A stretch of DNA of 24,092 bases from the IMG/VR virus record IMGVR_UViG_3300047359_000188, positions 1-24,092 of that record; one strand, written 5' to 3'. Positions 6,134 to 12,967 of this stretch are shown piece after piece; position 1 is the first letter of the stretch, and each line of letters begins with the position of its first letter. A program made the position numbers and the translations under genes. This DNA is from a virus. The notes under the pieces are model-generated. The model ran no database searches. It saw nothing but the letters and a program-made list of their open reading frames with translations, and was not told where the DNA came from.

Positions 6134-7315
6134 ATGCCAGATACATCATCTATATTCTATCAAATCGGTCAATCGACCAAGAGTGCTATTGCAGTAGAAG
6201 AAACACGTGCGTTAGCTGCCGAAGCTACACTTCAGTCGAATATCGACTCCGAAGCTTCCAGTCGTGCAAGTGCTGATACTACCCTGCAATCTAACATCAC
6301 TGCTGAGGCTTCAAGCCGAGCATCTGCTGACAGTACCTTACAAGGTAACATCGACTCAGAAGCAAGCAGCAGAACATCCGCTGACTCCGCTATCCAATCC
6401 GAACTTGACGCTACTCAAAGTGGTGCTGGTCTAGGTGTTGGTGGTTCGTACTCAGCTAATGCTTCTACTAACTACATTACTTCTGTAAGTACGTTGGTTG
6501 GTGCTGATGAAGCTCTTGACGGACAGATCAAAACTAACGCTGACGCTATCTCTTCTGAAGCAAGTACTCGTGCATCTGCCGATACAACTCTTCAGTCGAA
6601 CATTACTAGTGAAGCTTCTTCTCGTGCTAGTGCTGACACAACTCTCCAAAGCAACATTGATGCTGAAGAGACTGCCCGTCAAGCTGCTGACTCGACCCTT
6701 CAAACAAACATAAGTGACGAGGCAACTGCTAGAGCTTCCGCTGATACGACTTTACAGTCCAATATCGACGCTGAAGAAACTGCACGTATTGCTGCTGTTA
6801 GTGGTGAAGCTACTGCTAGAGCATCTGCCGACACGACTCTTCAATCGAATATCGATTCCGAAGCTTCGACTCGTGCTTCTGCTGTTTCCAATCTTGATAC
6901 CATCAAAGCTAACCTTAGTGGTGCTTCCTTCACAGGAGACGTAAGTGGAACCAATCTTGTACTTAGCGGTAACTTAACCGTTCAAGGCACGACTACTTCC
7001 CTTGAAACCACCAACTCCCAAGTTAAAGATGCTATCATGCTTCTCAATGACGGAGCTGGTTCAGGTGCTAACAACGGTAACGACGCTGGGTTTATCATTG
7101 AGCGTGGTTCTTCCGACGACGGAAACATCGCTGCTGTATACGACGAAGGTGAAGACAAGTTTGCTTTCTACAAAACTTCAGCTGGTGCTACTTCTACTGA
7201 CATCAGTGGAGACGACGGAAGTGCTTCTTTGATCGACGTTAAAGCTAACGACGTTGTTCTTGGAGACGGAAACAATCTTGGATCATTGGCTGACTTTACA
7301 GCTGCAATGGCCTAA
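6134..7315 (+). CDS. Tail fibre shaft protein with 18-residue helical repeats
   Basis: 393 aa. Residues 1-20 (SSIFYQIGQSTKSAIA) resemble the docking motif of neighbouring fibre proteins. Residues ~23-92 and ~139-258 contain about nine copies of an 18-residue repeat of the type EASSRASADTTLQSNI plus two residues, separated by a non-repeat insert (93-138). Residues ~262-393 form a beta-rich head with GNLTVQGTTTSLETTNSQVKD and GFIIERGSSDDGN, a C-terminal type common in cyanophage and other marine phage fibre proteins. The protein probably trimerises through the helical shaft. It ends the fibre island. No SD is seen; a 10-bp palindrome (6114-6123) lies upstream. Confidence 0.8.
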   Translation: MPDTSSIFYQIGQSTKSAIAVEETRALAAEATLQSNIDSEASSRASADTTLQSNITAEASSRASADSTLQGNIDSEASSRTSADSAIQSELDATQSGAGLGVGGSYSANASTNYITSVSTLVGADEALDGQIKTNADAISSEASTRASADTTLQSNITSEASSRASADTTLQSNIDAEETARQAADSTLQTNISDEATARASADTTLQSNIDAEETARIAAVSGEATARASADTTLQSNIDSEASTRASAVSNLDTIKANLSGASFTGDVSGTNLVLSGNLTVQGTTTSLETTNSQVKDAIMLLNDGAGSGANNGNDAGFIIERGSSDDGNIAAVYDEGEDKFAFYKTSAGATSTDISGDDGSASLIDVKANDVVLGDGNNLGSLADFTAAMA

Positions 7316-7329
7316 CACCAGTTTGCTAT

Positions 7330-7521
7330 ATGAGTTCGAAAAGTAAGAAGAAGGATACAGTCGCTTTAACTTTTCGTCTCGCAAGCTCGCAAAAGAAGGA
7401 GGTAGCTAAGGTCGCCAATACGCTCGGCCTTAGCTCCTCCGCTCTTCTGCAATCGTGGGTTACCCGTATACTTAATAACATGAACGGACGAGGCGACCAC
7501 GACCAACTGCTGAGAGACTAA
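7330..7521 (+). CDS. Ribbon-helix-helix DNA-binding protein
   Basis: 63 aa. A Lys/Ser-rich start is followed by a likely strand (TVALTFRL), helix 1 (SSQKKEVAKVANTLG), a turn and helix 2 (SSSALLQSWVTRILNN), the order expected for an RHH/CopG-type fold that works as a dimer on DNA. It lies immediately before the small terminase, so it could regulate late transcription or help mark packaging DNA. No operator was identified. The fold call is moderate and the role is inferred. Confidence 0.6.
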   Translation: MSSKSKKKDTVALTFRLASSQKKEVAKVANTLGLSSSALLQSWVTRILNNMNGRGDHDQLLRD

Positions 7522-7533
7522 AAAGAAAATTAT

Positions 7534-7782
7534 ATGAAGGATCACGTAGAAGGAGCTAAACTTGCTGATGGGTTAACAAAACTATGTTCAGCATCTATTG
7601 ATTTTATGAAGTCTATGGAGGAGTATAATCCTTCGTTGATGAATATGATTAGACAGTACTTAAAAGATAACAACGTAACTGTTGACAACCGTAGCGGTAC
7701 TGCTTTGGATCAACTAGGTACTGACTTCAATACGTTACCTTTTAACGAAGAACAAGAAACACCTATAGAGAAACAGCTTTAA
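7534..7782 (+). CDS. Small terminase subunit (TerS, T7 gp18-like)
   Basis: 82 aa, close to T7 gp18 (89 aa), directly upstream of the large terminase as in T7. The segment YNPSLMNMIRQYLKDNNVTV resembles the gp18 stretch SPQLYNAINKLLDRHKF, and the acidic C-terminal tail is also gp18-like. It would recognise concatemeric genome ends and hand the DNA to TerL at the portal. The call rests on position, size and this weak similarity. An AT-rich leader with no SD precedes it. Confidence 0.75.
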   Translation: MKDHVEGAKLADGLTKLCSASIDFMKSMEEYNPSLMNMIRQYLKDNNVTVDNRSGTALDQLGTDFNTLPFNEEQETPIEKQL

Positions 7783-7808
7783 TAACTTGCTCTTCCCTAC
7801 ACACCCTT

Positions 7809-7844
7809 AGAGTCGTCACTGCATTAGTCGGGGACGGCTCTTTT
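7809..7844 (+). terminator. Rho-independent terminator-like hairpin between TerS and TerL
   Basis: AGAGTCGTC (7809-7817) pairs with GACGGCTCT (7833-7841) through nine positions including one G-U, with a 15-nt loop. It is followed at once by a short T-run (7841-7844). It lies in the 72-nt gap before the large terminase gene. The T-run is short, so it may act as an attenuator or a processing site. Confidence 0.55.
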
Positions 7845-7854
7845 ACTTTACAAC

Positions 7855-9543
7855 ATGAAGAAACACCAAGAGATACCTGAGAGTCTTAAAGACTTCCGTA
7901 ACTTCCTATACATCGTATGGAAACATCTTAACCTTCCTGATCCTACTGAATTACAGTACGACATAGCTGACTATATGCAGCACGGTCCTAAGCGGTCGTT
8001 AATCATGGCGTTTCGTGGAGTAGGTAAGTCCTGGGTTTGTAGTGCATATGTAGTACATCAACTCCTACTTAACCCTAGTAAGAACATACTTGTTGTATCT
8101 GCTAGCAAGAATCGTGCCGATGACTTCTCTACTTTCACTCTACGGATCATCCAGGAGATACCTATACTTCATCACCTTAAACCTACAGAGAACCAACGAT
8201 TCAGTAAGATAGCTTTTGACGTCGGACCCAGTCCTGCCTCTCACGCTCCCTCTGTTAAATCTCTAGGTATCTCCTCACAGTTAACAGGTAGTCGTGCTGA
8301 CATCATCGTTGCTGACGACGTAGAAGTACCTAACAACTCTGCTACTCAAGGTATGCGGGATAAGCTGGATGAACAAGTAAAAGAGTTCGAAGCTATCCTT
8401 AAACCCTTAGACACCTCTCGTATCCTTTTCCTCGGTACTCCTCAATGTGAAGACTCTATATACAACAAGCTACGAGACAGAGGCTACAACGCCCGTATAT
8501 GGCCTTCTGAGTATCCGAATGAGATAGAAGTCGATACGAACTACGGAGGCGATCTAGCACCTCTCCTGAGTAATAACATAGATGAAGACACTGTGGGTAC
8601 AACTACAGAACCTACTCGCTTCACTAATATGGACCTAGAGGAACGTAAGATGTCATACGGTCGTACTGGGTACGCTCTACAGTTCATGCTTAATCCTAAG
8701 CTCTCTGATGCTGATAGATACCCTTTGAAGATTAACGACCTTATCATATTAGATGTAGATGTTGATACGGCTCCTGAGAAGGTGCTGTGGTCCTCTGATA
8801 ACGATCTAGCTGATAAGACACTGCCTAATGTAGGTTTGAGTGGTGACCGCTTTAAACGACCCTTTAAGACGATCGGTGATAACGTACCTTACAGTGGTTC
8901 TGTTCTTTCGATTGACCCGTCAGGTAGAGGTAAGGATGAAACAGGGTACGCTGTTGTCAAGATGCTTAACGGTCAACTGTTCGTTCCTGATTGTGGTGGT
9001 CTTAAAGGTGGATACGATGAAGTAACTCTTAAACGCCTGGTCGCTATCGCTAAGGATAACAAAGTTAACAGAGTAGTTATAGAGTCTAACTTTGGTGACG
9101 GTATGTTTATGGAACTGATTAAACCTCTGTTTCGTACTTCTTACCCTTGCTCTATAGAAGAAGTAAGACATAACAAACAGAAGGAGCTTAGAATCGTAGA
9201 CACCTTAGAACCTGTGTTAAACAGTCATAGACTTATCTTTGATCCTTCTTGTGTTACTAACGACTATAAGAGTGCTCTTAGCTACCCTATAGAACAACAG
9301 ACTAAATATATGCTGTTCTATCAGTTAACAAGGATAACAAGAGATAGAGGTAGCTTGGCTCATGATGACCGTCTTGACGCTCTATCAATCGCTGTTGGTT
9401 ATTGGGTACAGCAGATGGCTGCTGACGTTAACCAAAACATAGTTGATAGGAAACAAGAACTGTTACAACAAGAGTTAACAAAGTTTACTGACTCCTTCTA
9501 TAAGAAATCTAACAAAGCTGATAGAGCTTTACTTTGGAGTTAA
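7855..9543 (+). CDS. terL: Terminase large subunit (T7 gp19-like)
   Basis: 562 aa; T7 gp19 is 586. It is the ATP-driven motor and nuclease that cuts concatemers and pumps DNA through the portal. N-terminal ATPase: Walker A at 51-59 (MAFRGVGKS), Walker B at 149-157 (DIIVADDVE) and coupling motif LFLGTP at 191-196. C-terminal RNase H-like nuclease: acidic motifs at 352-362 (SIDPSGRGKDE), 407-416 (VVIESNFGDG) and 503-510 (HDDRLDAL). The motif spacing matches the T7 family and no key residue is missing. It ends the late transcription unit, and a gene-poor region follows. Confidence 0.97.
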   Translation: MKKHQEIPESLKDFRNFLYIVWKHLNLPDPTELQYDIADYMQHGPKRSLIMAFRGVGKSWVCSAYVVHQLLLNPSKNILVVSASKNRADDFSTFTLRIIQEIPILHHLKPTENQRFSKIAFDVGPSPASHAPSVKSLGISSQLTGSRADIIVADDVEVPNNSATQGMRDKLDEQVKEFEAILKPLDTSRILFLGTPQCEDSIYNKLRDRGYNARIWPSEYPNEIEVDTNYGGDLAPLLSNNIDEDTVGTTTEPTRFTNMDLEERKMSYGRTGYALQFMLNPKLSDADRYPLKINDLIILDVDVDTAPEKVLWSSDNDLADKTLPNVGLSGDRFKRPFKTIGDNVPYSGSVLSIDPSGRGKDETGYAVVKMLNGQLFVPDCGGLKGGYDEVTLKRLVAIAKDNKVNRVVIESNFGDGMFMELIKPLFRTSYPCSIEEVRHNKQKELRIVDTLEPVLNSHRLIFDPSCVTNDYKSALSYPIEQQTKYMLFYQLTRITRDRGSLAHDDRLDALSIAVGYWVQQMAADVNQNIVDRKQELLQQELTKFTDSFYKKSNKADRALLWS

Positions 9544-10025
9544 TATAACAACTCTGCTTACTTATCTATACTACTACTACTATATTGTAAGGTGTTTTCT
9601 TACTTAGTGTAGATACAGTTATAAGTTATCTATACAGCTGACGTCAAAACTGCTACTCCTCCTCTTGGTTTATATATGTGTAAACACATCTCCCCTTTTT
9701 AAAAGCTTTGTTTAAAGAACGTTATAACTTTAGTTTTCGAAAGAACGAAGTATGAGAAAGCTACAACAACTTTTGAGTAGGAGTAGTTTAAAGCGTCTAC
9801 TACTTACTACTGTTAATATTATTATGTGTGTTATTCGTCTAAAGCGAAGTCTAACTAGGCGTTAGGGCCATTATAGCATTTATGAACCATTACAGGTTTG
9901 TTGTAAAGCCTAAAGTCCTAAGTAGCTGTTTGTTAGTAAGTTATAACATGGGACATTTTGTCACACCTGATTTAAAGCAAGAGTCTTTACTTGTTAAACA
10001 TCTTTAGGTAGAGTAGTAAGCAAGT
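9544..10025. other. Gene-poor region after TerL; candidate genome-end/early control region
   Basis: About 480 bp with no convincing gene larger than a 37-aa ORF. It is rich in TACTACT-like strings. It contains a 6-bp inverted repeat with a 2-nt centre (ATGTGT/ACACAT, 9676-9689), a separated inverted repeat (CTACTCCTCCTC 9653-9664 and GAGTAGGAGTAG 9775-9786, 11 of 12 paired), a short hairpin (CTAAC/GTTAG, 9851-9865) and TAAGTAGCTG at 9919-9928. In T7 relatives the terminal repeat and early promoters lie between gene 19 and the first early gene, so this is the expected place for them. No clear sigma-70 promoter was found. Confidence 0.5.
9752..9865 (+). CDS. Possible 37-aa basic/hydrophobic peptide
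   Basis: An ATG-to-TAG frame encoding MRKLQQLLSRSSLKRLLLTT followed by VNIIMCVIRLKRSLTRR. It is Arg/Lys-rich with a hydrophobic centre (residues 16-30), which could form a membrane-associated helix. There is no SD, and it covers part of the inverted-repeat structure, so it may be a chance frame. Reported only because the region is otherwise empty. Confidence 0.25.
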   Translation: MRKLQQLLSRSSLKRLLLTTVNIIMCVIRLKRSLTRR

Positions 10026-10241
10026 ATGAATAACAACGACCAAACAGACTCTTTTATGTTCGACTTAGATAATCTGATCAGGAGATACCAGCAGGAGTTC
10101 GAGCTTAACGACCAGACAATAGTAGGCTCGTTGGAGTTCGCTAAGCTGACCGTTTTGACTGATTCTAACATACTGTTTACCGAGGATGACCTGGACGATT
10201 TTAAGGACGAACCAGGAGACTTTATCAGTCCTAACTTCTAA
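10026..10241 (+). CDS. Acidic 71-aa early protein of unknown function
   Basis: 71 aa with 17 Asp/Glu against four Lys/Arg (net about -13). Acidity is concentrated in residues 53-66 (EDDLDDFKDEPGDF). It is isolated between two gene-poor stretches and is the first convincing gene after the large terminase, the position of T7's first early genes. Small acidic early phage proteins often target host enzymes, and some imitate DNA (T7 Ocr, 117 aa), but no sequence match was recognised. A 6-bp hairpin (GCTTGG/TCAAGC, 10244-10259) follows the stop without a T-run. Confidence 0.65.
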   Translation: MNNNDQTDSFMFDLDNLIRRYQQEFELNDQTIVGSLEFAKLTVLTDSNILFTEDDLDDFKDEPGDFISPNF

Positions 10242-10907
10242 AAGCTTGGTATATCAAGCAGCAAGTTACGTTTAAGATTAGTCGAAAAAATCTGAAAGGC
10301 TTACGCTATATACGCGAACTTTAATTTACCCCTTGGGTACCCTAAGTTTTTTTGTAGGGTAGGGGATCACTTTGTTAGATATTTATAGCTCTACTATTGA
10401 TCTATGCTACTAATCAGATTGCACGGTTCCATAAGTAGCTGATAATCAACAAAACTGAGTTCGTCAAATATGTATTATGTCTAATCGCTTAAGGCTTTTA
10501 GAAGGTAAGCATGATTCGTGCCAGACTTTCTAGTATTGTTATCAGTAGCTTAATAGTTTGATTGGGTTTCAATGTTTCATATCATTCTATCATGATGCGT
10601 TGATATGTATTTTTGATATTTCGAGCCGTCATCACCTTTCACCACATTTGGAAGTCTCACGATCTTAACCGCTTAAACACTGAGCTTTTACTTTCAATAC
10701 TTTCATAAATCACTACTACTGCCAGACTTACAACAATATCGTTCGCTTAAAATCGTTTTGCTTACAATTATCTAAAACTTTTTTGAATATTTCTATTCTT
10801 TGTTAATCAGCTACTTACAACACAATTAAAAAGTTTTTATTTACAAGCTTATTAAATTATGGCTTAAAGAAAATCATATTTATTTTAACTTATAACCAAC
10901 ACACATC
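10242..10907. other. Gene-poor early leader region (~670 bp)
   Basis: No credible gene on either strand; short frames are under 20 codons. AT-rich. It holds a bulged hairpin at 10329-10365, TAAGTAGCTGAT (10432-10443) with its exact reverse complement at 10806-10817, GCCAGACTT twice (10520-10528, 10721-10729) and CGCTTAA three times between about 10484 and 10752. Weak sigma-70-like boxes occur (TTGATT 10558-10563 and TATCAT 10580-10585, 16-nt spacing). It is probably a regulatory leader for the early operon starting at 10908. It could also hold an untranslated RNA, for which I see no diagnostic structure. Confidence 0.5.
10329..10365. other. Bulged hairpin in the early leader
   Basis: CCCC (10329-10332) pairs with GGGG (10362-10365). 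A five-base one-sided bulge (TTGGG) separates this from TACCCTA (10338-10344) pairing with TAGGGTA (10355-10361), with a 10-nt T-rich loop. No T-run follows on either strand, so it is not a standard terminator. A processing, packaging or protein-binding site is possible. Confidence 0.5.
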
Positions 10908-11072
10908 ATGAAAATCCTAGAAACAATTACATTGCAACAAGCTTTAGAATGGCAAGACACAGACGAAAGGGTCTGCTACATATGCGACACTTTTGACATT
11001 TATGCTCACATGACAAACACGATTGAATTAATCGAATCTTATATGGCGCATTTACTTTCATTCGAATCTTAA
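10908..11072 (+). CDS. 54-aa hypothetical early protein
   Basis: Begins with ATG after a CCAACACACATC leader, the same kind of AC-rich leader found before the next two genes. Protein MKILETITLQQALEWQDTDE... has a CYIC pair (residues 23-26) and a helical C-terminus (TIELIESYMAHLLSF). No family was recognised. Continuity with the following operon and the similar start context support it as a real gene. Confidence 0.55.
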   Translation: MKILETITLQQALEWQDTDERVCYICDTFDIYAHMTNTIELIESYMAHLLSFES

Positions 11073-11096
11073 TCAACACTACAACCCACACACACT

Positions 11097-11729
11097 ATGA
11101 AAATAAAACACGCTAAAGAAATAACAGGAGGGCTTAGTAATCCTTCAAAGATGCCTAGTAAAGCTTATTCTATACCTGCGAGCCGTTGTCATGTGGGTAG
11201 TAAGCTTGCAAAGGTTAAAGGCTCAGTATGCGAAGGATGTTACGCATTAAAAGGTATGTATCGTTTCGGCAACGTGCAAGATGCTTTAGAAAAGCGTTTT
11301 CAATCTTTAGGCAATACTGCGTGGGTCAATTCAATGGCTTTATTAATAAGCAAGCAGTCTAAAGACTTTTTTAGGTGGCATGATTCAGGAGACATTCAAA
11401 GTGTAAACCATCTTAAAAAGATTGTTGATGTTTGCAAGCTTACTCCTGACACAAAACACTGGTTACCTACTAGAGAATATAAGATAGTAGAAGATTATAT
11501 TAATCAACACGGCTCTATACCTTCGAACCTTATTGTTAGGTTATCGGCTCACAAGGTCAACTTTCCTGCACCTACTAAATTAGCTAAAAGATTAGGAGTA
11601 CAAACGTCATCCGTTACCACCTCAAAGGATACCTTCACTTGCAAAGCTCCTAATCAAGAAAACGCTTGCAAAGATTGTAGGTTATGTTGGAACTCTAAAG
11701 TTTCAAATGTCTCTTATCTCAAACACTAA
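11097..11729 (+). CDS. GP88-like phage protein with conserved cysteines
   Basis: 210 aa. The segment FFRWHDSGDIQSVNHL (91-106), the early CxxCYALKG (45-53) and the C-terminal CKDCRLCW (191-198) recall the phage 'gene product 88' family of unknown function. Cysteines at 31, 45, 48, 113, 182, 191, 194 and 197 suggest a metal or Fe-S site formed by both ends of the chain. WLPTREY (122-128) and IVRLSAH (146-152) look like core strands of an alpha/beta fold. It is the largest gene of the early block. The start follows ACCCACACACACT without an SD. Function unknown; an enzyme is plausible. Confidence 0.65.
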   Translation: MKIKHAKEITGGLSNPSKMPSKAYSIPASRCHVGSKLAKVKGSVCEGCYALKGMYRFGNVQDALEKRFQSLGNTAWVNSMALLISKQSKDFFRWHDSGDIQSVNHLKKIVDVCKLTPDTKHWLPTREYKIVEDYINQHGSIPSNLIVRLSAHKVNFPAPTKLAKRLGVQTSSVTTSKDTFTCKAPNQENACKDCRLCWNSKVSNVSYLKH

Positions 11730-11742
11730 TACAAATACACAC

Positions 11743-11916
11743 ATGAAAAACTCAATCGACAAATCCTTATTAAAGTTTGCAAAGGCTCAAAGCGAGCCCC
11801 AACCATTCGAACCTACAAACAAGAAACAATTAGCACTTGTCATTCTTCTAAGCCCTCTTATCGCATTAGGTGGATGGGTATTCTTATTAATCCTATGCAT
11901 GAAAGAGGGCAACTAA
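11743..11916 (+). CDS. 57-aa single-pass membrane protein
   Basis: The start at 11743 (ATGAAAAACTC after an AATACACAC leader) is preferred over an in-frame ATG at 11707 that lies inside the preceding gene. Residues 1-29 are charged and Pro-rich; residues 30-52 (LALVILLSPLIALGGWVFLL) are a clear membrane helix with a short KEGN tail. Early phage membrane peptides can alter the host envelope or block superinfection, but no homologue was recognised. Confidence 0.6.
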   Translation: MKNSIDKSLLKFAKAQSEPQPFEPTNKKQLALVILLSPLIALGGWVFLLILCMKEGN

Positions 11917-11917
11917 G

Positions 11918-12106
11918 ATGACTGACACAAAAGAGAACCAGGAGCACATACAGGCTTTAGAAACTAACCTTTACAATTTGTTAAGGCACTTGCAACAAGT
12001 CAAAGACGATAGGAAAAACGGATGGCAAGCCGAAGTATGTTTACATGAAACTAACCTTTATTTAGGCAAAGCTTTAGAAGCCTATCAAGAAATATACGAC
12101 CGATGA
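11918..12106 (+). CDS. 62-aa hypothetical helical protein
   Basis: Starts 1 nt after the preceding stop and overlaps the next start by 4 nt (ATGA). Composition (NQEHIQALETNLYNLLRHLQ, KALEAYQEIYDR) suggests two amphipathic helices around a polar loop. TNLY occurs twice (residues 16-19 and 45-48). No family was recognised. Tight packing in the early operon supports it. Confidence 0.55.
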   Translation: MTDTKENQEHIQALETNLYNLLRHLQQVKDDRKNGWQAEVCLHETNLYLGKALEAYQEIYDR

Positions 12107-12249
12107 ATAAAATACTACTACTCACAACTTTATTGTTAACTGCCAGTTGCAACTCTTACAAGCTAAGCGATCATGCTATAGACACTTGCCCGTCCGATGA
12201 AGGCTTTTCTTGTCCGATTGACGGAAGCCCTTGTCCATTTTGCAGATGA
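12103..12249 (+). CDS. 48-aa Cys/Pro-rich small lipoprotein
   Basis: Starts at the ATGA overlap with the upstream stop. Residues 1-15 are a short signal peptide (KILLLTTLLLTAS) followed by Cys16, a lipobox-like site (T-A-S-C, with an unusual Thr at -3). The mature part is 33 aa with four more cysteines (29, 37, 44, 47), three of them followed by Pro in the series TCPSDEGFSCPIDGSPCPFC. It would sit in the outer or inner membrane. Candidate roles are superinfection exclusion (as with T5 Llp), an o-spanin-like function or metal binding; none can be chosen. The next gene starts inside its stop (ATGA). Confidence 0.6.
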   Translation: MNKILLLTTLLLTASCNSYKLSDHAIDTCPSDEGFSCPIDGSPCPFCR

Positions 12250-12461
12250 CAGCACCTAAACCTAAAACCTGCATCACGTGTGGCCTAGAGCTACGGGGGC
12301 ACGATATAGAAGGCGATTACTGCCTTACCTGTCTCCAAGCTTTAACTCCACACGTTAGCTTTGATGGTGGATATTATAGTCCGCAAGCCCTCATAAAAAT
12401 GGGCAAGATTAAACAAACCCTAAATGACAATAACCTAAACAAGAAAGATAAAGAATCATGA
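12246..12461 (+). CDS. 71-aa zinc-ribbon protein
   Basis: The ATG at 12246 forms an ATGA overlap with the lipoprotein stop, so it is preferred over an upstream TTG. Cys9-x2-Cys12 and Cys26-x2-Cys29, 13 residues apart, make a typical zinc knuckle. After that comes HVSFDGGYYSPQALIKMG and a Lys-rich tail. A nucleic-acid or protein-binding adaptor is likely; the specific function is unknown. Its stop again overlaps the next start by four bases. Confidence 0.6.
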   Translation: MTAPKPKTCITCGLELRGHDIEGDYCLTCLQALTPHVSFDGGYYSPQALIKMGKIKQTLNDNNLNKKDKES

Positions 12462-12535
12462 GCATGATAAGTTTCCTGTCGCTAGTTATGCTGGCAATAA
12501 TATTAATCAGTATTTTATATTCAGATGACTGTTGA
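12458..12535 (+). CDS. 25-aa single-helix membrane peptide
   Basis: The ATG lies in an ATGA overlap with the zinc-ribbon stop. The peptide MSMISFLSLVMLAIILISIL plus YSDDC is one hydrophobic helix with a short acidic end. The end overlaps the next gene by 11 nt. Its position in a chain of coupled genes argues that it is translated. Function unknown; it could be an envelope modulator. Confidence 0.5.
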   Translation: MSMISFLSLVMLAIILISILYSDDC

Positions 12536-12725
12536 AATACTTAAACCTAAACACATGATAGAGGAGTTAATGTTTTATATACACCAGGAGGAAATGGGAG
12601 GTGAGTGTCTTGATCCTGATAACCGATTTTTCCCATTGTATTTAGAGTTGCAGAAACTCTTAGATAAGTTAAACAACAACGATGAGAAACCTTACGTGTC
12701 CGTGAAAAATGATGAAAGCAACTGA
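12525..12725 (+). CDS. 66-aa hypothetical early protein
   Basis: Overlaps the membrane peptide by 11 nt. The protein (MTVEILKPKHMIEELMFYIH...) has an amphipathic helix near the start, a GGECLDPDNRFFPLYLELQK block and a polar Lys/Asn/Glu tail. No domain was recognised. The base composition is AT-rich like the rest of this block. Confidence 0.5.
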   Translation: MTVEILKPKHMIEELMFYIHQEEMGGECLDPDNRFFPLYLELQKLLDKLNNNDEKPYVSVKNDESN

Positions 12726-12960
12726 AATTAATACTAATAATATAAACCAAATAGAAAGCGGTGAAATAAACGGTTACGATGTTTACATACATAAAATGTT
12801 TGATGATTTATGGACGCTTCAAATAGTAGGCCCAGCTCCTGAGTTTGAAAACTTTGAGTTGGATTGTGAGAGCTTCAACGAAGCATTAGAAAATTATAAC
12901 ATTGAAGTAAATTACTTGAGACAAAACGCCAAACTTAGACCTTGTTGGTTAGACTATTAA
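12712..12960 (+). CDS. 82-aa hypothetical early protein
   Basis: Two adjacent ATGs (12709 and 12712); the second is used here and either may serve. Residues ~15-60 read as alternating strands (INGYDVYIHKMFDDLWTLQI), then an acidic helix (FENFELDCESFNEALENY) and the tail RPCWLDY. The shape suggests a small alpha/beta domain. No family was recognised. A sample line here is about 27% GC by hand count. Confidence 0.5.
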   Translation: MKATEINTNNINQIESGEINGYDVYIHKMFDDLWTLQIVGPAPEFENFELDCESFNEALENYNIEVNYLRQNAKLRPCWLDY

Positions 12961-12967
12961 TAACACC

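Noticed and set aside
6164-6910. CRISPR-like array from regular repeats
   Set aside because: The period is 54 nt in frame, copies differ, and they encode helical protein repeats; there are no unique spacers.
10244-10259. Terminator after the acidic early gene
   Set aside because: The 6-bp stem has one G-U pair and no T-run follows.
10558-10585. Early host promoter TTGATT-16-TATCAT
   Set aside because: The -35 match is weak and similar boxes occur nearby. Mentioned only in the leader entry.
9544-10907. tRNA or known riboswitch in the gene-poor region
   Set aside because: No cloverleaf with a T-arm and anticodon arm, and no recognised aptamer core, could be assembled by eye.
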